This document shows positions 32,381 through 40,400 of a DNA stretch of 52,213 nt, one piece after another (within the stretch, counting starts at the first letter, position 1; every line of letters begins with the position of its first letter). Origin of the DNA: JBBQRS01 sp038214535. GTDB lineage: Bacteria > Chloroflexota > Anaerolineae > CG2-30-64-16. The notes beneath the pieces were generated by a model, which was not told the DNA's origin, did not search any database, and saw only the letters and a list, made by a program, of their open reading frames with translations. The position numbers were made by a program, and so were the translations under genes. The DNA is taken from the NCBI GenBank assembly GCA_038214535.1, contig JBBQRS010000020.1:1-52213 (forward strand), read 5' to 3'.

Positions 32381-34582
32381 ATGGGCACACTGAACCCGAC
32401 CCTGCTTTCGCCGGAACTGGATCAGGCCATGAACGCCGCGGCCGTGCGGATGCGCGCCCTCAATCGCACGGTGCTGACCCCGGCATCGTTGTTGCTGACC
32501 TTTGCGCGCGACGCGGGCAGCGCGGCGCACCGGTTGCTCACCGGGCTGGCGGTCGAGCGTAGTTTCCGCATGGATGAGCTGGCGGCCTCCGCCGAGGCGC
32601 TGGCGCGCAGCGGCAACGGGCAGGACGCCGATTTCACCTTCACCGATGCGAAGGGCGCGGCGGTGCCGCTCTCCACCGATATGCTGATCGCGCTGGACGA
32701 GGCGCGCAGCATCGCGGAGGCCGGCGGCGAGACGCAGGTGGGGACAGATCACGCGCTGGGCGGGCTGGCCGAACGCGGCGTGGGCACGGCGAGCATCCTG
32801 CGACGTTACGGCATCACGCGCGAGACGATGGCAAACCGGTTGTCGGTTTCGGCGCAGACCAAGCGCGTATCGGGGCAAGACCAGGTGGCGCAGGCGAAAG
32901 GCGGCGAGGGCGCGCCGGTGTACGTGCGCGCAGACCTGATGAACGACCTGATGGGGCTGCTCTCGCTGGCCGACCACCGGCATGTCATCCTGGTGGGCGA
33001 CGCGGGCGTGGGGCGGCGGTCGCTGGTGCAGGCGCTGGCGCTGCAAATGGCCGAGGGCAAGGGGCCGGAAGGGCTGAGCAACCTGGTCACCGTGTCGGAG
33101 TACGCGCTGCTGGCCGACCCGGAGAAGGCCGTGACCACCGCGCTGCAACAGGCGCGCGACGGCATCCTCTTCATTCCCAACATCGAGCGCTTCTTCTCCG
33201 GCGCGACGATCAACGCGGAGTTCGCGAAGGCCACGCGGGCTGTCCAGCGGGCGTTCCTGGCGCTGCGCCCCGTGGTGATCGGTTCGACCACCGATGCGGC
33301 ATGGAACGACCGGTTGGCGAACGACAGCATGGTGCGCGAGAACAGCCACCGGATGCGCGTGCCCGAACCGACCATTGACGAAACGGTCTCCATTCTGGAA
33401 GTCCATCGGCCCCGGTTGGAGCACGATTATGGCGTGACTATTGCGGACGACGCGTTGCCTGCCGCGACGAACATGGGCAAGCGCTATGTGGCGGGGATCC
33501 CGCTGCCTACCTCGGCGTTGGCGGCGCTGCACCGGGCGGGCGCGCTGCTCAAGCTGGCGAACCGCACGCGCCCCGCGGACGCGGAGACGCCTGCGGACAT
33601 GGTTCTGGACGCCGACGATGTGGCTGTAGCGGTGAGCGTGATGACCGGCATACCGGTGAGCAAGTTGGGCGTGAACGAACGCGCCCGCTATGCCCACATG
33701 GTGGACGCGCTGCACCAGCGGATCATCGGGCAGGAAGAGGCGGTGCTGGCGGTGAGCCGCGCCGTGAAGATCGCCCGCGTGGGATTGAAGGACCCGAAGC
33801 GCCCCATCGGTTCGTTCCTGTTCCTCGGCCCGACCGGTGTAGGTAAGACCGAATTGGCGAAGGCGCTGGCGGAGTTCATGTTCGGCGACGAGGACGCCAT
33901 GGTGGTGCTGGACATGAGCGAGTATCAGCAGGATCACACGGTGAACCGGTTGATCGGCGCGCCGCCGGGCTACATCGGTTACGAGGGCGGCGGGCAGCTC
34001 ACCGAGAAGGTGCGCCAGCGCCCGCACACGGTGGTGCTGTTCGACGAGGTGGAGAAGGCGCATCCCCGCGTGCTTGACGTGCTGTTGCAGATCATGGAGG
34101 AGGGGCGGCTGACCGATGCGCAGGGCCGCGCCACCAGCTTCAGCGACGCCGTGATCATCATGACCAGCAACCTGGGGTCGGAGTACCTCGATAAATCAGT
34201 GATGACCGACCAGATGCGCGATCAGGTGATGGATCGGGTGCATGAGTCGTTGCGCCCGGAGTTCCTCAACCGGTTGGACGAGATCATCCTGTTCCTGCCG
34301 TTGACGCAGGAGCAGTTAGCGCAAATCCTGGAGTTGCTGCTCAAGAAAGAGCGCAAGCTGCTGGAGGCGCAGGGCGTGACGCTGGAGCTCAGCGACGCGG
34401 CAAAGGTGTGGATGCTGGCGCAGAACGATCACCCGGAGTGGGGCGCGCGTCCGTTGCGGCGAATCATCCAGAAGAACCTGCGCGAGCCGCTGGCCGACTG
34501 GATGCTCACCGCCGACCCGAAGCCTGGCGCACAGGTGCAGGTGGATGCGGGCGAAGATGGATTGACGTTCCGTTACGCGTGA
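32381..34582 (+). CDS. Clp-family AAA+ ATPase with degenerate first ATPase domain
   Basis: A 733-residue ClpA/ClpB/ClpC-type protein. Residues 1-150 form a Clp N-domain-like region. The first AAA domain has GDAGVGRRSL from Gly206, so the Walker A Lys and Thr are Arg212 and Arg213. Its Walker B region reads ILFIPNIERFF instead of IDE, so this domain should not bind or hydrolyse ATP normally. The second AAA domain is intact: LFLGPTGVGKTELAKALAEF, VVLFDEVEKAHP, and the pore and sensor blocks GAPPGYIGYEGGG and MTSNLGS. A ClpB middle coiled coil is absent. The C-terminal arginine finger/sensor region HPEWGARPLRRIIQ is typical. No ClpP is nearby. The 87 bases at its 3' end are repeated at 35624-35710. 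Confidence 0.9.
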   Translation: MGTLNPTLLSPELDQAMNAAAVRMRALNRTVLTPASLLLTFARDAGSAAHRLLTGLAVERSFRMDELAASAEALARSGNGQDADFTFTDAKGAAVPLSTDMLIALDEARSIAEAGGETQVGTDHALGGLAERGVGTASILRRYGITRETMANRLSVSAQTKRVSGQDQVAQAKGGEGAPVYVRADLMNDLMGLLSLADHRHVILVGDAGVGRRSLVQALALQMAEGKGPEGLSNLVTVSEYALLADPEKAVTTALQQARDGILFIPNIERFFSGATINAEFAKATRAVQRAFLALRPVVIGSTTDAAWNDRLANDSMVRENSHRMRVPEPTIDETVSILEVHRPRLEHDYGVTIADDALPAATNMGKRYVAGIPLPTSALAALHRAGALLKLANRTRPADAETPADMVLDADDVAVAVSVMTGIPVSKLGVNERARYAHMVDALHQRIIGQEEAVLAVSRAVKIARVGLKDPKRPIGSFLFLGPTGVGKTELAKALAEFMFGDEDAMVVLDMSEYQQDHTVNRLIGAPPGYIGYEGGGQLTEKVRQRPHTVVLFDEVEKAHPRVLDVLLQIMEEGRLTDAQGRATSFSDAVIIMTSNLGSEYLDKSVMTDQMRDQVMDRVHESLRPEFLNRLDEIILFLPLTQEQLAQILELLLKKERKLLEAQGVTLELSDAAKVWMLAQNDHPEWGARPLRRIIQKNLREPLADWMLTADPKPGAQVQVDAGEDGLTFRYA
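34494..34580 (+). repeat. Direct repeat: 3' end of the Clp gene, copy A
   Basis: The last 29 codons of the Clp-type gene, beginning CCGACTGGATGCTCACC and ending CGTTACGCGT. The same 87 bases with six mismatches recur at 35624-35710. Confidence 0.92.
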
Positions 34583-34590
34583 GGTAGAGT
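34562..34590 (+). promoter_or_regulatory. Promoter embedded in the Clp gene end, copy A
   Basis: TTGACG (34562-34567), a 17-base spacer, TAGAGT (34585-34590). The -35 box is inside the last Clp codons. It would drive the truncated antitoxin and the nucleotidyltransferase pair downstream. Confidence 0.5.
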
Positions 34591-34599
34591 GCAACGTGA

Positions 34600-34671
34600 A
34601 GAGCAATTTTTTGTGGGAAGGCGGCGCGACTGGCGGGGATGACGCGCTACGAGGTCGCCGCGACAGAGTGA
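34600..34671 (+). pseudogene. Truncated UPF0175-type antitoxin fragment
   Basis: In this frame the DNA reads AIFCGKAARLAGMTRYEVAA and then soon a stop. It matches the middle of the intact UPF0175 protein at 35758-36042 (AISLAKAARLAGMTRYQFAA). No start codon or N-terminal half remains. It sits after Clp-end copy A exactly as the intact gene sits after copy B. Confidence 0.75.
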
Positions 34672-34691
34672 AAGGACTCGAACGCACAGGC

Positions 34692-34943
34692 ATGGACGCA
34701 GAGCCGAGGGGCGAGAAAGGCGCCGGGGGCGCCGAAGATATCCGGCGGATCATAGCCGGTGCATTCGCGGCAATTGATCCGGTGCAGGTGGCGATCACGC
34801 GTCGCCTGACGCCTGCCGAGCGCTTCCAGGAAGGATGTTCCATGATCCGGCTCGCCGAGGGGGTTGGGGCCTACCGGTTGCGCCTGCGACGCCCGGAACT
34901 GACCCAACAGGAAGCTCTCCGGATGATCAGGAGCAGGGGATGA
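34692..34943 (+). CDS. Small partner protein of a nucleotidyltransferase pair
   Basis: About 83 residues, basic and helical, with a conserved-looking core: PVQVAITRRLTPAERFQEG and YRLRLRRPELTQQEALRMI. Small proteins of this kind often precede nucleotidyltransferase genes in toxin-antitoxin-like pairs; I rely on recollection of that arrangement. Its stop overlaps the next start in an ATGA, so the two are translated together. The start is uncertain: the frame is open to a GTG at 34596, but the DNA before 34692 matches a broken antitoxin in another frame, so I favour the ATG at 34692. Confidence 0.65.
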   Translation: MDAEPRGEKGAGGAEDIRRIIAGAFAAIDPVQVAITRRLTPAERFQEGCSMIRLAEGVGAYRLRLRRPELTQQEALRMIRSRG

Positions 34944-35542
34944 GCGAAGCCGAAATCCGCAACCTGGACTTTTCGCAATTCATCCGTTCCGTCCTCGATG
35001 CTCTCGAAGCGGCTGGCGTTGAATATATGATCGGCGGTGCAGTGGCCGTCTGGGCTTGGGGTGATGTCCGCACGACGCGCGACCTCGATGTCGTGATCGA
35101 ATTGCTACCCGAATCCATCCCCGCGCTATCTCAAGAGCTTCGAAAGCGCGGCATGTTAGTTCCGATGGACGTGATGCTGGATGTGATGATCATCCCGGGC
35201 GGCGATCTGCCGATCAACGCGATCCACATGTATTCGGGCTACAAGGCGGAGTTGTTTCTACTGCGCGCCGGGGATGCCTACCGCGCAGAGGCCTTGCGCC
35301 GTCGCTTGCTGGTTGACCTGGGTCCGCCGGTCGGTGTGGTATGGGTGCACTCGCCGGAGGACCTGATCCTGTACAAGTTACACTACTTCAGCATCAGTCG
35401 GCAGTCGAAGCATGTCGGTGACATCGCGAGCATCGTCGCCGCCATTGGAGGGGAACTCGACTACCCGTACATCACGGCGTGGGCCGAACGACTCGGTCTC
35501 TCAGAAACATGGGATGACGTGGGGCGCGAGGCCGGGGTGTAA
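34940..35542 (+). CDS. Nucleotidyltransferase (DUF6036/AbiEii-like)
   Basis: A 200-residue protein with the minimal nucleotidyltransferase signature YMIGGAVAVWAWGDVRTTRD followed by LDVVIEL, giving the GG and DxD residues. VVWVHSPEDLILYKLHYFS is the second family block. It resembles the toxin-like partners of small antitoxins. It is coupled to the small gene upstream by an ATGA overlap. Toxicity is inferred only from this arrangement. Downstream lies a duplicated Clp gene end, so the pair forms an island between two Clp 3' ends. Confidence 0.8.
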   Translation: MSEAEIRNLDFSQFIRSVLDALEAAGVEYMIGGAVAVWAWGDVRTTRDLDVVIELLPESIPALSQELRKRGMLVPMDVMLDVMIIPGGDLPINAIHMYSGYKAELFLLRAGDAYRAEALRRRLLVDLGPPVGVVWVHSPEDLILYKLHYFSISRQSKHVGDIASIVAAIGGELDYPYITAWAERLGLSETWDDVGREAGV

Positions 35543-35623
35543 CTGCGGCCTGAGTAGTCGCGCGAATTCTCCGGGTGCTGCCGACAAGCCTGTCGACGGT
35601 CAGCGTGTGAACGTAGCCCTTGA

Positions 35624-35710
35624 CCGACTGGATGCTCACCGCGGACCCGAAGCCCGGCGCACAGGTGCAGGTGGACGCGGGGGCGGATGGATTGACGTTC
35701 CGTTACGCGT
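35624..35710 (+). repeat. Direct repeat: 3' end of the Clp gene, copy B
   Basis: This orphan copy still reads DWMLTADPKPGAQVQVDAG and on to the Clp stop, in frame, without the rest of the gene. It has six mismatches over 87 bases to 34494-34580. The 215-base gap that contains it has no gene of its own. Confidence 0.92.
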
Positions 35711-35720
35711 AGGCTATAGT
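35692..35720 (+). promoter_or_regulatory. Promoter embedded in the Clp gene end, copy B
   Basis: TTGACG (35692-35697), a 17-base spacer, TATAGT (35715-35720): a near-consensus housekeeping promoter 38 bases before the antitoxin ATG at 35758. It is closely similar to the promoter at 37298-37326. Confidence 0.7.
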
Positions 35721-35757
35721 GAAGGTATAGTTTTGTATTGTGGATAGAAGGTGAAAG

Positions 35758-36042
35758 ATGGCAGAAGCGACGATCTTAGAGCTACAGATTCCGGCCGATC
35801 TTGCCGCAGTTCTGAAAGCGTACAAGCGCGCCGGATCCGCGGATGAAGACCGGCTGAAGGTTGCGCTCGCCATCGGCCTGTTCGTGGATCATGCGATCAG
35901 TCTGGCGAAGGCTGCCCGGTTGGCCGGGATGACGCGCTATCAATTTGCCGCGCTGCTGAAAACGCGCGGCTTTCCCGCGTACGATTACACGTCCGCCGAT
36001 TATCAAGATGATATGAATCTCCTCTCTGAACCGAAAGAGTGA
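35758..36042 (+). CDS. UPF0175-family antitoxin
   Basis: A 94-residue protein with a UPF0175 helix-turn-helix-like core, FVDHAISLAKAARLAGMTRY followed by QFAALLKTRGFPAYDY. These proteins are the DNA-binding, antitoxin-like partners of DUF3368 PIN-like proteins. The next gene begins four bases after its stop. A promoter sits just upstream. A truncated relative is at 34600-34671. Confidence 0.88.
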   Translation: MAEATILELQIPADLAAVLKAYKRAGSADEDRLKVALAIGLFVDHAISLAKAARLAGMTRYQFAALLKTRGFPAYDYTSADYQDDMNLLSEPKE

Positions 36043-36046
36043 CGTT

Positions 36047-36535
36047 GTGCCGCCTTTGGTTGTCACAAACGCCGGCCCATTGATTTATCTCGCGATTCTT
36101 GGCCGGTTTGCCGTCTTGCATGATCTGTTCGGACAAGTTTATCTTCCTGAAGCGGTCTATCGTGAAGTGGTGTTGCAAGGTATTGGCGAGCCGGGTTCGG
36201 ATGAGACGCGTGCAGCGGTTGCTGACGGTTGGCTCGTTCGTGTTGCTGTTGAGAACACGACCGCGGTGGATGCTCTTCTGAGCGAACTTGACCAGGGCGA
36301 GGCCGAGGCGATCGTTCTCGCTCGCGAATTGGGTGCAGAACTGGTGTTGCTTGATGATGGCGCGGCGCGTGCGAAGGCGCGAGTGATGAATGTGAAGCCG
36401 ACCGGCACAATCGGCATACTCTTGCTGGCGCGGGATGCCGGGATGGATGTTGATTTGCGAAGATCGCTTGACACGCTCATAGCCCAGGGGTTCCGACTTT
36501 CCCGCGAGCTGTACGAGCAGATTATCGCTGAATAG
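36047..36535 (+). CDS. DUF3368 PIN-like toxin
   Basis: A 162-residue PIN-like domain protein, probably an RNase toxin. Motifs are VVTNAGPLIYLAILGRFAVL (with Asn where many PIN domains have the first Asp), LDQGEAEAIVLARELGAELV with the acidic pair, and LLDDGAARAKA. The ending PTGTIGILLLARDAG is typical of DUF3368. GTG start four bases after the antitoxin. Together they form a type II toxin-antitoxin module. Confidence 0.88.
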   Translation: MPPLVVTNAGPLIYLAILGRFAVLHDLFGQVYLPEAVYREVVLQGIGEPGSDETRAAVADGWLVRVAVENTTAVDALLSELDQGEAEAIVLARELGAELVLLDDGAARAKARVMNVKPTGTIGILLLARDAGMDVDLRRSLDTLIAQGFRLSRELYEQIIAE

Positions 36536-36558
36536 ACGATATAGACTATAGTGCAGGC

Positions 36559-36654
36559 ATGATAGACTGCGAATCGGATGATGATTTGCGCCCCGAATAC
36601 GATTTGAAGGATCTCCTGCGTGGAGCGGAGCGCGGTAAATACGCGGCGCGCTAC
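36559..36654 (+). pseudogene. 5' fragment of a lost gene (SDDDLRPEYDLKDLL protein)
   Basis: The frame from the ATG at 36559 reads SDDDLRPEYDLKDLLRGAER and ends near AARY, then loses resemblance and runs in frame into the bacterioferritin. Short acidic starts of this kind head small antitoxin-like proteins in related bacteria (recollection). Its 44-base core (36571-36614) matches 37345-37388 at 41 of 44 positions. A 214-residue fusion read from this ATG is possible but unlikely, given the good ribosome site at the bacterioferritin start. Confidence 0.65.
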
Positions 36655-36702
36655 GTGGTAAACGATCAAATATCTACATTCAAAAGTAACTGGAGGAAGA
36701 CA

Positions 36703-37203
36703 ATGCACGAGAAAAGCATCGAACTGTTGAATCGGGCGGTGAGCGATGAGTTGGCGGCAGTGAACCAGTACATGTACTTCCACTTCCACCTGGACGACCA
36801 GGGCTACGACCTGCTGTCCGGGCTGTTCAAGCGGACGGCGATCCAGGAGATGAATCACGTCGAGCTGTTGGCCGAGCGTATCCTGTTCCTGAAGGGCGAC
36901 GCGATCATGAAGCCTGCCGTTGACGTGGAGCCGGTGCAGGATGTGGCCGCCATGCTGGAGATGGCGTGCAACATGGAACTGGGCAGCGTCCGCGATTACA
37001 ACCAGTGGGCGAATGAGTGCTCGGCGAACGCGGATGCCAACTCGCGGAAGGTCTTCGAGCAGTTGGTGAATGACGAGGAGATGCACTACTCCAACTACGA
37101 TAACGAGCTGGACAAGGTGCACAAGTACGGCGAGCGCTACCTTGCACTGCAATCCATCGAGCGCAGCAAGAGCCTCGCCAGCGCCGCGCCGGCCGCGGCA
37201 TAA
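36703..37203 (+). CDS. bfr: Bacterioferritin
   Basis: A 166-residue ferritin-like protein of the bacterioferritin family, which stores iron in a 24-subunit shell. Di-iron ligands are seen as Glu16 (DELAAVNQY) and Glu49/His52 in QEMNHVELLAERILFLKG, with the later helix DEEMHYSN giving the last pair. Met50 matches the heme-ligating Met52 of E. coli Bfr. GGAGGAAG precedes the ATG. It is flanked on both sides by copies of the same gene fragment, so it appears to have been inserted into, or recombined at, that gene. A terminator follows. Confidence 0.92.
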   Translation: MHEKSIELLNRAVSDELAAVNQYMYFHFHLDDQGYDLLSGLFKRTAIQEMNHVELLAERILFLKGDAIMKPAVDVEPVQDVAAMLEMACNMELGSVRDYNQWANECSANADANSRKVFEQLVNDEEMHYSNYDNELDKVHKYGERYLALQSIERSKSLASAAPAAA

Positions 37204-37234
37204 TGGATTTATTACCCGGTTATCGTCAGGTAAA

Positions 37235-37268
37235 GAGCCGCCCGATCTGAGAAGGTCGAGCGGCTTTT
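37235..37268 (+). terminator. Terminator after bacterioferritin
   Basis: An imperfect hairpin with outer stem AGCCGC / GCGGCT is followed by TTTT. It lies 30 bases after the bfr stop. Confidence 0.6.
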
Positions 37269-37297
37269 AGGTTAACATAAGCAGAAGCAAAAAAGGA

Positions 37298-37326
37298 TTG
37301 ACGTTCGCGTGTGCATGGGCTATAGT
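37298..37326 (+). promoter_or_regulatory. Promoter for the NACHT-FGE gene (third copy)
   Basis: TTGACG (37298-37303), a 17-base spacer, TATAGT (37321-37326). The surrounding GGATTGACGTTC and GGCTATAGTGAAG match the promoter at 35692-35720, although no Clp codons remain here. Confidence 0.7.
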
Positions 37327-37338
37327 GAAGCAGCGACG

Positions 37339-37395
37339 GAGGCCGAATCGGACGATGATTTGTGCTCCGAATACGATTTGAAGGATCTTTTCAAG
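37339..37395 (+). pseudogene. Second copy of the SDDDL...EYDLKDL gene fragment
   Basis: This frame reads EAESDDDLCSEYDLKDLFKE and stops shortly after the NACHT gene has begun. The core 37345-37388 repeats 36571-36614 with three mismatches. The end of the fragment (CAAGGAAGG) now acts as the ribosome site of the NACHT-FGE gene. Confidence 0.65.
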
Positions 37396-37405
37396 GAAGG
37401 TTTGC

Positions 37406-40400
37406 ATGGGCATTGAGAGCCTGGACCCGATCGCCGTTACCACGATTTCACTCGCCCTGGTCGAAGGACTTAAGCTGGTAGGGAAGGGCCTCCTGGAAGA
37501 GGGCGCGCCCGACCTCCTCCTTGAACCGATCAAGCAACCTCTGCAACGCCTTATCGTTCGTGGGCCACATCAGCGCGCCCAGGAGAAAGCCATGCTCGGC
37601 GCAGTCAAGGCCGCGCTGCAAATAGCCGGGGCGCCTGCCGATGCCGATGGTTTTGAGCGATATGTGTTGAACCTCGGATTCGATCAACTCCAGGCGCGTG
37701 ACAATAAGGCGCTGCGGCGCGAGATTGCGCGTGCTGCTCTCATGATGACCGAACCCGACCCGTCACTCATCTCTAACGAGCTTCTACGACAACTCAACTG
37801 GCCGACAAGCCGACGCCCGGAGCTTGCGAATTTCCTGAGCGCGCTTCATCAGGAACTGGCTTCCCTGGAAGATTGGAACGCACTCATTCAGGCCGCGGAT
37901 CAAGCGCAAGTCCGTCGGTATTTGCGGGGCATGACGACAAGTCTATCGCATGTGGAAGCATACGCACGCGATCAAATGGCCTTGCGCGGCCTTGATCCTG
38001 ACAAACCCGAGACTCAGGCTCTGGAGGAGTACGTCAATCATCTCCTGGTCAGTCACAGTCGTCTCTCATTCCTGTTTATCAAACCAGCAGGCCGTCCGGG
38101 GCAAGCACGGTCAGAGGCTGAACTGGAAGCCGTGTTTGTGCCCCTTGAGGTTGAGGACCCCGAAGCGAGGTTTAGCCAGGAGGCCCGTCAAACGAAGGAC
38201 GCCGGATCGGGCGACCGGTCTGAAGATGACCGACCCCGCACCATGAATATCAACGAGGTGCTTGAACGGTATCCGGTTTTTCTCCTCAAGGGACTACCCG
38301 GATCGGGCAAGACGACCCTTCTCAGACACTTAACGACATGTTTTGCCGGCGGCCAAGCAGGCGCGAATCTGAGTTGGACGGCCCAGCCTCTACTTCCCAT
38401 TTTTGTCCCATTGCGTAATTTTGGCCGGTATTTAGATACTCACAAGAGGGAATATACAAGCCCTGCGCCGTCAGCCTTGAGGCGATTCATCGAAGACTAT
38501 TTCGCGGAATACGAACTTGAGTTCACACCGGGCTTCTTTCATGACCGGCTCAAAGAAGGTCACTGCCTGGTTCTGCTCGATGGGCTTGATGAAGTAGCAG
38601 ATCGAGACCAACGCGCGATGGTGGCCCAGATGGTCAGTGCGTTCATCAAACACTATGCCCCGTTGGGGAATCGTTTTGGCCTCGCGTCGCGACCAAAGGG
38701 CTACGATGAAGTTGCTGAATACCTGCCACGCCCTGTGGTTTGCACCGTCCAGCCACTTGAGCCCGAGAGTCGGGACGATCTGGTTCGTAATCTGCTCAAG
38801 ATTCTGGAACCGGATGCCCAGCGCCGGCAGTCTCAGATCAGTGATTTGTTGGCGGACATCCGGCGCAAGGAAAAGGTTGATGAGCTTTCTCGCAACCCGT
38901 TGTTCTGTACGACGCTGGTATTGGTCTATAAATATCGCGGGACAACCTTGCCGGAACGGCGGGTTGACGTATACAAAGAGCTTGTGGAGTTATTACTCGG
39001 TTTCTGGGATACCCATAGAGCAGAGCGAGAGGGCGTGGCGGGTGTTCGGGAACTAGTGCTGGTAGACGGCACGGGTCGAGCGTTCCTGGATGAAGGGCAG
39101 GCGGTTGAGGCGAAACAACGTGCCCTGGTGCATGTTGCAGACTGGATGCAAGACAATGGGTTGTCGGAGACGACACAGCAAGACGTCGAGAATAAACTCG
39201 CGCAATTCTTCTCTGAGAATGAGGGAGCTCAGATTAATGAGAAGGCTGCCTGGGCGCGTAATTTTCTCTCAGTCGCACACCAGCGCAGCGGCCTTTTCAT
39301 CGAAGTCCAACCGGGTGTTTTTGCCTTCTCACACCAGAGCTTCCGCGAGTATTTAGCAGCAACGGCGCTCATAGAGGATCTGGATCCGGAAATGGCGCAG
39401 ACTGCGCTCGATCATGCGACCGATCCCTGGTGGGACGAGGTGATCTTATTGGCGGCCGCGCATCCGATGCTCTCACCCAAGCGTCGAGAGTTCCTGCTAC
39501 AGAAGATGCTGGACGCCGGCCACATCGTGCTTGCCGGTCGCTGCGCCGTGGATGCTGGCGCACGGCTCCCCGCGCCCATGCGCGAGCGCGTTATGGGGTT
39601 GTTGCATCAGCATATGACGGAGGAGCGACGTGATCCGAAGGAGCGCTACGCGGCCGGCGAGGCGCTGGACGAGCTGGGCTGGCTGCCCGATGACCTGAAC
39701 GCGTGGTTGCCCTGCCCGAAGTGCGCGGATGGCGGCGGCGACCTGCTGGCGATGCGCTATCCGGTGACCAACGCGGGTTTCGAGCGCTTCATTGCCGCCG
39801 GGGGCTACGAGAATTCCGATTGGTGGGATGGGCGCGATAGCCCCGGCTGGAAGTGGCGAGAAACGCCGCCGGGCTACCGCGGTGAAGGCGCGGTGAAGGA
39901 GCCGGAATACTGGCGGCAGGCACGCTTCGGCAGGGAGCGGCGCGGCTATCCGGTCGTCGGGGTCTCATGGTACGAGGCCTCAGCTTACGCGGCGTGGCTG
40001 GCGGACGTCTTGCGCCGCGCGCGGGCCGGGGAGGCCGGGCTGCCCGATGAGGAACGAGCGTTGGTTGCCGATTTGCCGGCGCGGGACGTCACTCAAATCC
40101 GGCTGCCCACTGAGGATGAGTGGCGACGCATGGCAGGCGGGACGGCGGACAAGAACCGTTATCCCTGGGATGCCCCGAAGGGGCCGGCCACGGCGGATGA
40201 AGCGGCGATCGCGGCGCGATGCAATGTAAGCGCTTCGGGTGTCGGCGGTACGTCCGCTGTGGGGATGTATCCGTTGGGCGAGAGCATTCCGAATCACCTC
40301 ATGGATATGGGGGGCAATGTGTGGGAATGGACGAATAGCTGGTATGATAAAGAAGATAGTGTCCGCGTTTTGGTGGGTGGGTCGTGGTACCACGGCACCG

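Noticed and set aside
32252..34063. 603-codon open frame on the minus strand
   Set aside because: A shadow of the Clp-type ATPase gene; the plus-strand product has intact second-domain Walker motifs.
36559..37203. A 214-residue bacterioferritin with an N-terminal extension
   Set aside because: The first 32 codons match a fragment repeated beyond the gene, while the start at 36703 has a strong ribosome site and gives the normal family length.
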